From CAYNYF01 sp964401385 (GTDB lineage Bacteria; Planctomycetota; Phycisphaerae; SM23-33), in NCBI GenBank assembly GCA_964401385.1, contig CAYNYF010000100.1:1-12714 (forward strand): a stretch of 12,714 nt of DNA, given 5' to 3'. The translations under genes and the position numbers were made by a program. Shown here one piece after another: positions 1 to 6,779 of the stretch. Under the pieces are notes generated by a model, which worked only from the letters and a program-made list of their open reading frames with translations, was not told the DNA's origin and did no database searches. The stretch's first letter is position 1; each line of letters begins with the position of its first letter.

Positions 1-5
1 ATTCG

Positions 6-752
6 ATGAAGCCATTCACGATACTCACTCACAACGCCTTCTGGTTCCAAGGGGTCCCATTCCCGACGGACATGCCTCCGGAGGCTGATATTGAAATCGT
101 AAGGCGGCTATGCGCAATCTATCGAAAGATCAATCCGGACGTCATCTGCCTACAGGAGATTCAGAACCAGGAAACATTCCAGGTGGTTTCCGAGCATCTG
201 GGATTGTCAGGATGTTACTGCCAAGGTAATGAGCTACCTCAATATGGCGGGGCTGTGTTCTGGCATCCCCACCGCGGGCGGCAAATCCAAAACTCGCATG
301 GGTCCACGGCCAAGACACAAAGGATGTGGCAGATCGCCGAAGTGGATGGAACCGCCCGCCGCCTGCGAATATGCAATGTTCATCTGCCTTCGGGACGCCA
401 ACTTGGCCCCGAGCAAGCAGCTTCGCGGCGTGTGGCCGAGCTTCTGGAATCAATCCGGAGTTGTGAAGTGCAGCCGGATGTAATCGCAGGAGATTTTAAC
501 GAGCGACCCAATGGACCTGCGAGCAAATGCCTGGAAGGACGTGGCTATGTCGATTCGGCCGTACTCTCGGATTGTGCAGACGTTCCCACGAATATCGGCA
601 GGGAACGCGGTGATTACATCTGGATCAAGAAAGAGTTGAGCGATTGTTTCTTGGACTATGGCGTTCCAGAAAAGAGAGAACTTGCGTGCGCCGACGCGGG
701 CAAACAATATCTCAGCGACCATCTTCCTTTATGGATAACCATGGAGCATTAA
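6..752 (+). CDS. Endonuclease/exonuclease/phosphatase (EEP) family hydrolase
   Basis: A 248-residue metal-dependent phosphodiesterase or phosphomonoesterase of the EEP (DNase I-like) fold. All the usual catalytic blocks are visible in order: Asn10 (THNAFWF), Glu51 (DVICLQEIQ, the metal-binding Glu), His126 (ICNVHLPSG), Asp163 and Asn165 (AGDFNERP), Asp203 (RGDYIWI) and the terminal Asp238-His239 (LSDHLPLW). There is no signal peptide or membrane segment, so it should be cytoplasmic. The length is normal for a single-domain member. The substrate (DNA, a nucleotide, a phospholipid head group or a small phosphate diester) cannot be read from the sequence. The stop lies 3 bases before the next start, so it is probably co-transcribed and coupled with the HAD gene. 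Only 5 bases precede the ATG, so its ribosome binding site cannot be judged. Its lower GC and its position ahead of attC-like sites suggest integron cassette cargo (inference). Confidence 0.88.
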   Translation: MKPFTILTHNAFWFQGVPFPTDMPPEADIEIVRRLCAIYRKINPDVICLQEIQNQETFQVVSEHLGLSGCYCQGNELPQYGGAVFWHPHRGRQIQNSHGSTAKTQRMWQIAEVDGTARRLRICNVHLPSGRQLGPEQAASRRVAELLESIRSCEVQPDVIAGDFNERPNGPASKCLEGRGYVDSAVLSDCADVPTNIGRERGDYIWIKKELSDCFLDYGVPEKRELACADAGKQYLSDHLPLWITMEH

Positions 753-755
753 TCG

Positions 756-1472
756 ATGAGATTTGATTGCGTTTTCTTCGACTCCGGCGGGACGCTTTTC
801 GGCTCCGGGGCGGGTTCGGTTACGCCGCCGGATCAAGTCGCGTCGGAGAATACGAGACGTGTACATGCCCTGTTGAGCGGAATGGGTGTGAACCTTGATT
901 TCGGCCGTCTCCAGAAGACGATCACCCACCAGGAGGAAGTCTGTCGGCAGAGCTTGGGAAAATCATATAACTTCTTCCGACTGATGCAGGCTGTAGTAGA
1001 CGAACTCCATCTTCCGCTTGGCACGGAAGCGGCCGCATGCCTGGCTGACGCCTACGCAGGGCCTCGATACGCATCGTGGCTGTTCCCCGGGACAGAACAT
1101 GCCCTTCGCACGCTTAGCGAAAACGGTCACATTCTGGGAATCATCGCCAATACCGCCTGGCCGGGCTTCTGCATGGATCGAGCTTTTGCCGGGGTAGGGC
1201 TTCTACCCTTTCTCAGTATTCGGGTCTATTCGGGCGACATTGGCATCGAGAAGCCCGACCCCGCCATTTTTCGACTCGCCGAGCGAATTGGGGGATTGGA
1301 AGGAAAGCGTATTCTATACGTGGGCGATGATGTGGAGAATGATATCAAGGGAGCGGCGGCAGTAGGATGGTCAACGGCATTTCGACGAGGAAGCCACGCT
1401 ACAACGGCGGGGCCGGCGGATGTCGAGTTCGACCACATCTCAGAGGTCGTTCGTTACTGCCTGGGCCGATGA
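756..1472 (+). CDS. HAD-superfamily hydrolase
   Basis: A 238-residue haloacid dehalogenase-type hydrolase with all four HAD motifs. Motif I is FFDSGGTL with the nucleophile Asp9 and Thr13. Motif II is IIANTAW with Thr133. Motif III is Lys166 in GIEKPDPAIF, and motif IV is VGDDVENDIKGA with Asp191, Asp192 and Asp196. A helical cap of about 80 residues sits between motifs I and II, as in C1-cap HADs. The second motif I Asp (general acid/base in classic phosphatases) is replaced by Gly11. This also varies in dehalogenases and phosphonatases, so phosphatase activity is not certain. It starts 3 bases after the EEP stop, which supports a shared transcript and a joint role, perhaps successive phosphate-ester cleavages (inference). 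An attC-like site follows the stop. The substrate is unknown. Confidence 0.87.
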   Translation: MRFDCVFFDSGGTLFGSGAGSVTPPDQVASENTRRVHALLSGMGVNLDFGRLQKTITHQEEVCRQSLGKSYNFFRLMQAVVDELHLPLGTEAAACLADAYAGPRYASWLFPGTEHALRTLSENGHILGIIANTAWPGFCMDRAFAGVGLLPFLSIRVYSGDIGIEKPDPAIFRLAERIGGLEGKRILYVGDDVENDIKGAAAVGWSTAFRRGSHATTAGPADVEFDHISEVVRYCLGR

Positions 1473-1502
1473 AAAGATGTCACATGGCAATGACAACACA
1501 TC

Positions 1503-1562
1503 GGGCGGCAAGGCGCCTCAGCGGACGCGGACAAGCCCCCCGCCTGACGCATCACGTTAGGC
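1503..1562 (+). repeat. attC: Probable integron attC site (left cassette border), R'' box degenerate
   Basis: The right end carries GTTAGGC (1556-1562), which fits the attC core consensus GTTRRRY. Inside it is an imperfect stem: 1513-1515 pair with 1548-1550, 1518-1521 with 1544-1547, and 1522-1524 with 1540-1542. The unpaired bases (1516-1517 and 1543) are like the extrahelical bases of attC bottom strands. The 5-base spacer 1551-1555 to the core is normal. The mate box is weak: no RYYYAAC lies at the mirror position, and the nearest AAC is at 1495-1497, which would need a longer left spacer. I read it as a decayed or divergent attC. Its strength comes mainly from pairing with the much better site at 2078-2135. 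Confidence 0.45.
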
Positions 1563-1577
1563 CGCATAAGGACAAAC

Positions 1578-2039
1578 ATGATTGCGATCAAACCGCATCA
1601 CTTCGTGGACATCGTCACGGCGTTGGGAGACGGGCGTACGGAGTTCCATCCTCATCCCTACGGGCACGCTGTGCATAGCGTTGCCCGGGAACTCCTTGCG
1701 AATCGGGACGTCGACCTCCGTATCGAACTAGGGGCTGATGATATCTGCCGGCCCTGCCACCACAATATCGACGGGCTCTGTGATGACACCATCGACACCT
1801 CGTTCAGACCGCAAGCTCCCAAGTCGAAGCGAGAATACAATCTCCTCATCGACCAGCGTTGGTGTGAACGACTTGGCCTCCGACAAGACGACCAATTGAC
1901 AGCCCGTGAACTGTGTCTGCGCATTCGACACTGTGCCGACGCCATCGAGGATATTTACCGGGAGATTCCCTCTGACAGAACTGCACAAAGGCAGGCCAAG
2001 CTGCAAAGGGGAATCGCCAAGTTCCTGGAAGCCCCATGA
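1578..2039 (+). CDS. DUF1284-like cysteine-motif protein, cassette-encoded
   Basis: A 153-residue soluble protein of unknown function. The N-terminus IKPHHFVDIV resembles the RPHHLLC opening of DUF1284 proteins. The centre ADDICRPC followed by a third Cys (Cys57, Cys60, Cys68; C-x2-C-x7-C) resembles the cysteine block of that family. Histidines cluster at 7, 8, 24, 26, 30, 33, 61 and 62, which suggests metal or Fe-S binding (inference). The C-terminal half is helical and charged, with no membrane segment. AAGGA at 1568-1572 lies 5 bases before the ATG and fixes the start. The gene stands alone between two attC-like sites and has lower GC than the genes to its right, so it is probably horizontally mobile cargo. 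The family assignment is tentative, and no enzymatic activity can be named. Confidence 0.72.
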   Translation: MIAIKPHHFVDIVTALGDGRTEFHPHPYGHAVHSVARELLANRDVDLRIELGADDICRPCHHNIDGLCDDTIDTSFRPQAPKSKREYNLLIDQRWCERLGLRQDDQLTARELCLRIRHCADAIEDIYREIPSDRTAQRQAKLQRGIAKFLEAP

Positions 2040-2057
2040 GCATCTTTTCAACCAGAA

Positions 2058-2076
2058 GGCTTCAACCGTAGAAGCC
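2058..2076 (+). repeat. Hairpin between cassette gene and attC
   Basis: GGCTTC (2058-2063) and GAAGCC (2071-2076) form a 6-bp perfect stem with a 7-base loop, about 20 bases after the stop of the cassette gene and directly before the attC. In addition, TTCAACCGT (2061-2069) is the exact reverse complement of ACGGTTGAA (2101-2109) in the attC loop. It could weakly terminate transcription or offer an alternative fold of the attC. There is no T-tract. Confidence 0.35.
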
Positions 2077-2077
2077 A

Positions 2078-2135
2078 GCCGAACAAGACGGCTTGAGGCG
2101 ACGGTTGAAAGCGCGCCTCAGCCGCAGCGTTCGGC
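2078..2135 (+). repeat. attC: Integron attC recombination site
   Basis: A 58-bp site with textbook attC architecture. The outer boxes GCCGAAC (2078-2084) and GTTCGGC (2129-2135) are perfect reverse complements, extendable by one base on each side. They carry the conserved AAC and GTT. Five-base spacers (2085-2089 and 2124-2128) flank an inner stem of GGCTTGAGGCG (2090-2100) with CGCCTCAGCC (2114-2123). All 10 pairs form with a single unpaired T (2093 or 2094), matching the extrahelical base that sets strand choice for the integron integrase. The loop is 13 bases. The one departure is C in place of a purine at the first variable base of the right core (GTTC rather than GTTR). The site follows a single short gene and precedes an abrupt rise in GC. 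Confidence 0.75.
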
Positions 2136-2190
2136 TTGAGCAGATGTTACGGGTCCGCTTCGTCTGGTGCGGTGCCGGAGAAAAACGCAG

Positions 2191-3504
2191 ATGTCATACA
2201 TCACTAGGCTGGCCGTCCTGATCTCATCAACTGTCGTTCCGCTGGCGGCCGCGACGCTCCACGCCGAGCCGCCCGAGCCGTACCGGCTGGACAACGGGCT
2301 GACCGTCATCCTGCGCCCCGTATCCGAGGCGAAGCAGGTGGCGGTCGTGGTGCTCTTCAATCTGGGCGGCGACCACGATCCGCCGGGCAGCTCCGGCAGG
2401 GCGCACTTGCTGGAGCACCTGTACTGCACCGCGGCCGCGGGCGACACCCCGGCACGCAACTTCATGCAGATCCAGAGGCGCTACGCCGCGGGGTCCAACT
2501 ACCAGACGGGCTTCGGCTTCACCGTTCTGGCGGGGGTGGTCACACCCGAACAGGTGGCGGCGGAGCTGATGGACGCGGCCGCCCGCATGAGCGCCCTGCG
2601 GATCACTGACGCGGACCTCAAGCGCGAGGTGCCACGCGTGCTGCAAGAGCTGAGGAACATGTATGGCGGCATCCCTTCGCTGGCCGGCATCAACCACGTC
2701 CGCATGCGGCTGCACCCGATCTCCCAGGGCGGGCGCCCCGGCGGCAAGGCCGAGCACGTCAAGGCGATCACCCTCGATGAACTGCGGAAGCTCTGGCGGG
2801 ACCACTACAAGCCGAACAACGCCATCCTTGTCTTGGCGGGGAAGTTCGAGGTCGCCGAGGTCCGGAAGGTGATCCAGCAGCGCTTCGGCCGGATTCCCGC
2901 CGGCAAGGCGCCGCCACCGAAGCCGCCCAAACCAGAGGCCAAGACGGGCACGACCCAACACATCAAGGTGAAGCCCATCGTACCGAACGCGACCGGAGTC
3001 GTCAGCATCGGCTACGCGGCACCCCTGCCGGGAAGCAAGGACTACGCGCCGTTCCTGGTGGTCTTCTCGCGATTGGCGGCGCTCAGCCAAGGGAGCTTCC
3101 GGCCGGGCCAGGTCCCGCCGCTGTACTACCCGATGCTGGACGATCCCACGACGATTGTGCTCCAGGCCCCCCTGCCGGCCGGGAAGGACGCCCGGCCCGT
3201 GCTGAAGCAACTCGATCAGCGCCTGCGGGCCGCACTGACGCCGAAGCTCACGCCTTTCGATAAACTGCGAACGGTCAACTCAATGGCGATGTTCCTGGGC
3301 ACGGCTGATGTGCCGGACGCCATGTGGACGCGGAACATCTACGGCCTGGCATTCAGTGTTGGCCGGCGGTATCAACTGAAGATCGACGGTAAGCAGTTGC
3401 GTGCGGCGATCCAGGGCGCCACCGACGCCGACATGCGGCGCTTGGCGATAAGCGTGTTTTCCACAGCCAAACGCATCGCCGTCGTCGTCGAGGTAGACAA
3501 GTAG
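2191..3504 (+). CDS. Exported M16-family zinc metallopeptidase (insulinase/pitrilysin-like)
   Basis: A 437-residue secreted peptidase. Residues 1-25 form a signal peptide with a hydrophobic core (LAVLISSTVV) and likely cleavage after LHA. The inverted zinc motif H-x2-E-H is His72-Leu-Leu-Glu75-His76. Glu153 lies 77 residues after the second His, the spacing expected for the third zinc ligand in M16. The N-terminal M16 domain spans about 30-235, followed by a Pro/Lys-rich linker (about 240-255) and the C-terminal M16 domain to the end. This is the normal M16B length. I chose the ATG at 2191 because GGAG at 2177-2180 sits 10 bases upstream and the signal peptide then begins properly. A GTG at 2167 would add 8 residues with poor support. 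It is the first high-GC gene after the attC. The substrate is unknown, and its role is probably periplasmic peptide degradation (inference). Confidence 0.85.
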   Translation: MSYITRLAVLISSTVVPLAAATLHAEPPEPYRLDNGLTVILRPVSEAKQVAVVVLFNLGGDHDPPGSSGRAHLLEHLYCTAAAGDTPARNFMQIQRRYAAGSNYQTGFGFTVLAGVVTPEQVAAELMDAAARMSALRITDADLKREVPRVLQELRNMYGGIPSLAGINHVRMRLHPISQGGRPGGKAEHVKAITLDELRKLWRDHYKPNNAILVLAGKFEVAEVRKVIQQRFGRIPAGKAPPPKPPKPEAKTGTTQHIKVKPIVPNATGVVSIGYAAPLPGSKDYAPFLVVFSRLAALSQGSFRPGQVPPLYYPMLDDPTTIVLQAPLPAGKDARPVLKQLDQRLRAALTPKLTPFDKLRTVNSMAMFLGTADVPDAMWTRNIYGLAFSVGRRYQLKIDGKQLRAAIQGATDADMRRLAISVFSTAKRIAVVVEVDK

Positions 3505-3545
3505 GCAGACAGGCCGGGCCGCCGCGCTGTAAGGTTGGCTGCTCT

Positions 3546-4604
3546 ATGATTGCCTATCACGGCACAACGCGGAGGCGGGCGAGGACCATCTTCGATGAAG
3601 GCTTCCTGCCGCTGCCGCCGTCGCGGCGCGTCTGGTTCGCAGAACGCCGCGGCTATGCAATGGGCCGCGCCAGGACGCAGGCAAGGCGGACCCAGGACGA
3701 ACCCGTGGTCCTCGCCTGCGACCTCGACCTCGACCAGATCCGCCGACAAATGGGCGCAAAGGGGGTGGTCCACAGGAAGGGAGTCATCGCCGTCGACGGG
3801 GCGGTGTCCGTTCAGGTGCTGCGTGGCTACCCGTACGCCGACACGCCGACGATTCCCGCCGAGGTGGCCGCCTGGCTGGAGGCCCTGCTTGGCCTGAAGC
3901 CGCCGGACACCGTGAAGCCGAATCACCCGGGCCTGGCCCGGCTGTCGCGCTGGATCAACTACCGGATTGCCTCTGAGCCGGAGCGGAGGCTTGGCAGCTC
4001 CGAGCTGATCGAGAAGGCGAGGAAGTGGCTGCCCGAGCACCTCGTCGGCATCCGCCTGACGCCGGAGAGGCTGCGCGGGCAGCGGCGCGTCGGATTCGCC
4101 GATTATCAGGTCGACGCGCAGGCCCCGAAGCCGGACCCGCGCGAGCCGGAGGCGCTCGACTGCCTGGACTCCGCTGAAGGCGAGCAGCGCGTGCGCGGCC
4201 TGGGCCTTCTTGCCGAGATCGGCGATCCGGACCTGTTCGACTGGTGCGCGATGTTCCTTGAGGACGAGGACGTGGCGGTGCGGGTGACCGCGCTTCGCAG
4301 GATGCTCCAGTGCAGGGATCCCGTCCCGGAAGTGATCGAGCCGTCCGTCGCTTCGGAAGACCGGCGCGTGCGGGCCGCGGCAATCGCCGTCCTGGCCAAG
4401 CACGCGGGACAGGACGCCCCGCGCTGGATCGAACGGGGTCTTCGCGATCCCGAGCCGTGTGTCCGGACGGAGGCCGTGCGCTTTCTCGATCGGCTCGACC
4501 CGCGTCGCCACCGGGCACTCTTCGAGCTGGCGCGTCACGACCCCAACCCCGACATAGCCGCAAGGGCGCGCAAGGGCCTGCTGAGCAAACGCGGTTCAAT
4601 ATGA
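3546..4604 (+). CDS. ART-like YHGT-domain protein with C-terminal HEAT-like repeats
   Basis: A 352-residue soluble protein. The N-terminus MIAYHGTTRR, then a helix ending in DEGF, then VWFAERRGYAMGRA and a strand PVVLACDL, follows the strand-HGT-helix-strand-helix order of ADP-ribosyltransferase-fold enzymes such as Arr and KptA/Tpt1. His5 and the YHGT motif would bind NAD. IAVDGAVSVQVL (81-92) resembles a late core strand. A middle segment of about 120-200 is basic and unrecognised. From about 203 to 347 there are four or five HEAT/PBS-type helical repeats (for example GDPDLFDWCAMFLED, SEDRRVRAAAIAVLAKH, RDPEPCVRTEAVRFLDRL), probably for protein or nucleic acid binding. No catalytic Glu is obvious, so activity is uncertain. 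The ribosome binding site is weak (AAGG about 10 bases upstream). The domain reading is moderately confident and the function unknown. Confidence 0.65.
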   Translation: MIAYHGTTRRRARTIFDEGFLPLPPSRRVWFAERRGYAMGRARTQARRTQDEPVVLACDLDLDQIRRQMGAKGVVHRKGVIAVDGAVSVQVLRGYPYADTPTIPAEVAAWLEALLGLKPPDTVKPNHPGLARLSRWINYRIASEPERRLGSSELIEKARKWLPEHLVGIRLTPERLRGQRRVGFADYQVDAQAPKPDPREPEALDCLDSAEGEQRVRGLGLLAEIGDPDLFDWCAMFLEDEDVAVRVTALRRMLQCRDPVPEVIEPSVASEDRRVRAAAIAVLAKHAGQDAPRWIERGLRDPEPCVRTEAVRFLDRLDPRRHRALFELARHDPNPDIAARARKGLLSKRGSI

Positions 4605-4720
4605 ACGCCCGCGAACAGGCCCGCGGAAGCCGACCAGGAGAGCCTGCGGCCTTCCGCGCAGCCGCGCGGAAACAGCTCAACCGCCGCAGGATCCAAGTCG
4701 ATCATACCTCGACAGGTTAA
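4601..4720 (+). CDS. Possible small basic ORF overlapping the previous stop
   Basis: A 39-codon ORF begins at an ATG that overlaps the upstream TGA as ATGA, the usual geometry for translational coupling. The peptide (starting MNAREQARGS) is rich in Arg, Ala and Gln and resembles nothing I recognise. There is no clear Shine-Dalgarno sequence in front of it, and a perfect hairpin lies inside it (4652-4671). It may be chance read-through of GC-rich intergenic DNA. Confidence 0.2.
   Translation: MNAREQARGSRPGEPAAFRAAARKQLNRRRIQVDHTSTG
4652..4671 (+). terminator. Perfect 8-bp hairpin, possible terminator
   Basis: TTCCGCGC (4652-4659) and GCGCGGAA (4664-4671) form a perfect 8-bp stem with a 4-base loop, about 48 bases after the HEAT-repeat gene. 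No T-tract follows, so it would be a weak or factor-dependent terminator. CGCGGAAG at 4622-4629 can also pair with CTTCCGCG at 4651-4658, giving a competing fold. Confidence 0.35.
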
Positions 4721-4805
4721 ATGCCCAGGCGGAGGATGGGTCCGATAATGCGCGGGAGTTCGGCTCGCCACAGAGCCGGGGCGCATCCGGAAAGGGAGGT
4801 AATCC

Positions 4806-5411
4806 GTGAGCAACCTGGAGAGTGAGTTCAGCGGGGAAGGCCAGTCGTATCCCCAACAGGCCGCCCGCCCCGGGGGGGCCACCGCCGCGGCGAATCAGAA
4901 CCTCGCGCTCAGCGCCCTGGGAGCGGCCGTGGGCGCCGGCTTCGGCGGGCTGATCTGGTTCGGCATGGCCTATCTCTCCGGCATGGAGTTCGCCATGGTG
5001 GCGGCGCTGGTGGGGGCCATGGCCGGCTGGGGGGCGGTCTGGCTGGGCAAGACCCGCACCGAGGCGGTGGGAGGCATCGCCGCCCTGGTCGGCTTGATCG
5101 GCATCTTCATCGCCAGCTACGCCGCCTATCACCACGGCATGCACGTGGAGCTGGCAAAGGCCCAGTTTCGCAACGACTTCTACTACGCCCAGACCATCGA
5201 GAACCCGGACTTCGACCACATGTCCGCGCCCGAGAAGGAGGCCCTGTTCGAGAAGGCCTATCAGGGGGCCCTGGCGAAGGACCCCGGCTACTGGGGCAGC
5301 CTGAAGGAAGACCCCTTGGGGCTGGCCATGATGGTCCTCTTCGGCGGCTTCGGCGTGTACTACGCCTTCCGCGTCGGCTCCGGCATCACCCGCGAGGGCT
5401 CCTTCTGGTAA
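4806..5411 (+). CDS. Four-helix integral membrane protein of unknown function
   Basis: A 201-residue protein. A polar, disordered N-terminus (1-30, Gly/Ala/Gln-rich) is followed by hydrophobic segments at about 33-57, 61-80, 86-108 and 170-190. A charged, Tyr-rich stretch of about 60 residues (112-168, with acidic and aromatic residues such as FRNDFYYAQ) separates the third and fourth. Glycine-rich helices (GAAVGAGFGG, GAMAGWGAVW) suggest tight helix packing. The start is GTG at 4806, supported by GGGAGG at 4794-4799 with 6 bases between; no ATG in frame fits better. I do not recognise the family. It stands alone and is convergent with the GH4 gene 22 bases downstream. Confidence 0.78.
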   Translation: MSNLESEFSGEGQSYPQQAARPGGATAAANQNLALSALGAAVGAGFGGLIWFGMAYLSGMEFAMVAALVGAMAGWGAVWLGKTRTEAVGGIAALVGLIGIFIASYAAYHHGMHVELAKAQFRNDFYYAQTIENPDFDHMSAPEKEALFEKAYQGALAKDPGYWGSLKEDPLGLAMMVLFGGFGVYYAFRVGSGITREGSFW

Positions 5412-5433
5412 GGGCTGCCCGGGCCCAGCGGCG

Positions 5434-6741
5434 CTACTCGTAGCCCGGCAGGAACTCGGCCTGCACGGCGAACATCTCTTCCACGCAGGCCCGCGCCCGC
5501 GGCAGGGAGTTGGTCAGCGGGTCGGCCACCAGGCATTGCAGGGCGAGCTTCCGGGACTTTTGCAGGGCGGCGTCGGCCAGCAGCTCATAGTAAGCGCAGC
5601 GGGCCGCCACCAGCCCCACCACCGCCTCCGGCAGCGGACCGACCTTGAGCCCGCGGATGCCGTTGGCGTCGGCGATGGCCGGCACCTCCACGATCGCGTG
5701 CTCCGGCAGGTTGCTCACCAGGGACTCGTTGGGGATGTTGGCGTAATGCAGCGTCCGGCCGTTGTACCACATCGACAGCAGCATGCGCACGGCCTCGCCG
5801 GCGGCCTCGGCCGGCTTGTGCCCGAGAGGCTGCTTTCCCTGGCTCTGCGCCTTCAGGTCGGACCGGAGCTTCCGCTCCATCTCCAGCCGCTCGTCGAAGT
5901 CGTGGCCGGAGCGGAAGGAATATCGGCCCTCCTCCTCGCGGCCGTCGTCGTCGGGGCCGTAGAAGTACGGGAAGAACTCGGCCACGTGGTTGGCCCCGGG
6001 CATGGGCCAGCACCCGAAGATCTCCATCAGCTCCACGCTGGAGCCGTAGTACTTGCCGGTGTGCTCGGCCCGCATCTTCGCCTTGAACTGCTCGGTGAAG
6101 TCCTCGCCGTCGACGAGGATCTTCAGCGCCCAGACCCAGTGGTTCAGCCCGGCCGAGATCACCTCCACCCTCTCCGGCTCGATCTCCAGGAAGCGGGCGA
6201 CTTGCTTCGGCAGGAAGCCGGCCGTGCACAGCCCCACGATCTTCACGCCGGTGGCCTTCTTCACCGCCCGGCAGATGCCGGCCATCGGGTTGGAGTAGTT
6301 GATCACCCAGGCGTCGGGGCAGAGCTGCTCGACGTCGCGGCAGATGTCGATCAGCGGCGGGATCAGCCGCAGCCCGCGGAAGAGCCCCCCCGGACCCACG
6401 GTGTCGACCGAATGCCCGTAGTAGCCGTGCTTGGCGGGGATCTCCTCGTCCTGGCGCCAGGTTTTCACCCCGCCGACGGCGATGGTGGTCAGGACGAAGT
6501 CGGCCCCGGCCAGGGCTTCCCGGCGGTCCGGCGTGCCGGTCACCTTGGTCTTCCTGCCCCACTCGGCGGCCATCCGCCGCCCGAGGGCGGCCATGATCTC
6601 CACGCCGGCCTGGTCGATGTCGACCAGGGCCAGCTCGGCCCCGTCCAGCTTGTCGCTGCCCACCAGGTCGGCCAGCAGGCCGCTGAAGCTGGAGCTGGCC
6701 GCGCCGATCACCACGATTTTCGGCGGTCTCGCTCTGTTCAT
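5434..6741 (-). CDS. Glycoside hydrolase family 4 enzyme (alpha-galactosidase/alpha-glucosidase-like)
   Basis: A 435-residue NAD- and metal-dependent GH4 enzyme. This family uses an oxidation-elimination-reduction mechanism on alpha- or beta-glycosides, glucuronides or 6-phospho-glycosides. Visible motifs are the Rossmann start KIVVIGAASSSF (8-19), the acidic end of beta-2 at LALVDID (38-43), GPGGLFRGLR (116-125), INYSNPMA (147-154) and AGLNHW with His201. The metal Cys172 is present in GLCTAGF, but the His that normally follows it is Thr173. The ATG at 6741 is chosen because AAGGGA lies about 6 bases upstream and the Rossmann strand begins 8 residues in. The longer reading frame to 6864 would add an implausible Arg/Pro-rich leader. 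It is the second gene of a two-gene unit, 38 bases after the deacetylase-like gene. The exact substrate cannot be assigned. Confidence 0.87.
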   Translation of the reverse strand: MNRARPPKIVVIGAASSSFSGLLADLVGSDKLDGAELALVDIDQAGVEIMAALGRRMAAEWGRKTKVTGTPDRREALAGADFVLTTIAVGGVKTWRQDEEIPAKHGYYGHSVDTVGPGGLFRGLRLIPPLIDICRDVEQLCPDAWVINYSNPMAGICRAVKKATGVKIVGLCTAGFLPKQVARFLEIEPERVEVISAGLNHWVWALKILVDGEDFTEQFKAKMRAEHTGKYYGSSVELMEIFGCWPMPGANHVAEFFPYFYGPDDDGREEEGRYSFRSGHDFDERLEMERKLRSDLKAQSQGKQPLGHKPAEAAGEAVRMLLSMWYNGRTLHYANIPNESLVSNLPEHAIVEVPAIADANGIRGLKVGPLPEAVVGLVAARCAYYELLADAALQKSRKLALQCLVADPLTNSLPRARACVEEMFAVQAEFLPGYE

Positions 6742-6779
6742 GTCACGTCCCTTCCCGGCGTGCCCGGGCTGTGAGAACC

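Larger units (their letters stand above)
1557..2129 (+). mobile_element. Integron gene cassette carrying a DUF1284-like gene
   Basis: The 573-bp interval runs from the G/TT cleavage point of the left attC-like site to that of the right one. It contains exactly one gene in the usual orientation, with attC at its 3' end. That is the standard integron cassette layout. Base composition agrees: 1801-1860 has 32 G+C of 60, while 2401-2460 in the next gene has 44 of 60. No integrase or attI is visible, so this may be the distal end of an array or an attC cluster lacking an integrase (inference). Confidence 0.55.

Noticed and set aside
1503..2135. CRISPR array or insertion-sequence ends as an explanation for the repeats around the DUF1284-like gene
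   Set aside because: The two structured sites differ in sequence and length-matched spacers are absent. There is no transposase or target-site duplication, and the attC box layout explains the boxes better.
2227..3210. Minus-strand frame opposite the M16 peptidase (327 codons)
   Set aside because: Shadow frame without motifs; the plus-strand frame carries a signal peptide and the HxxEH zinc motif.
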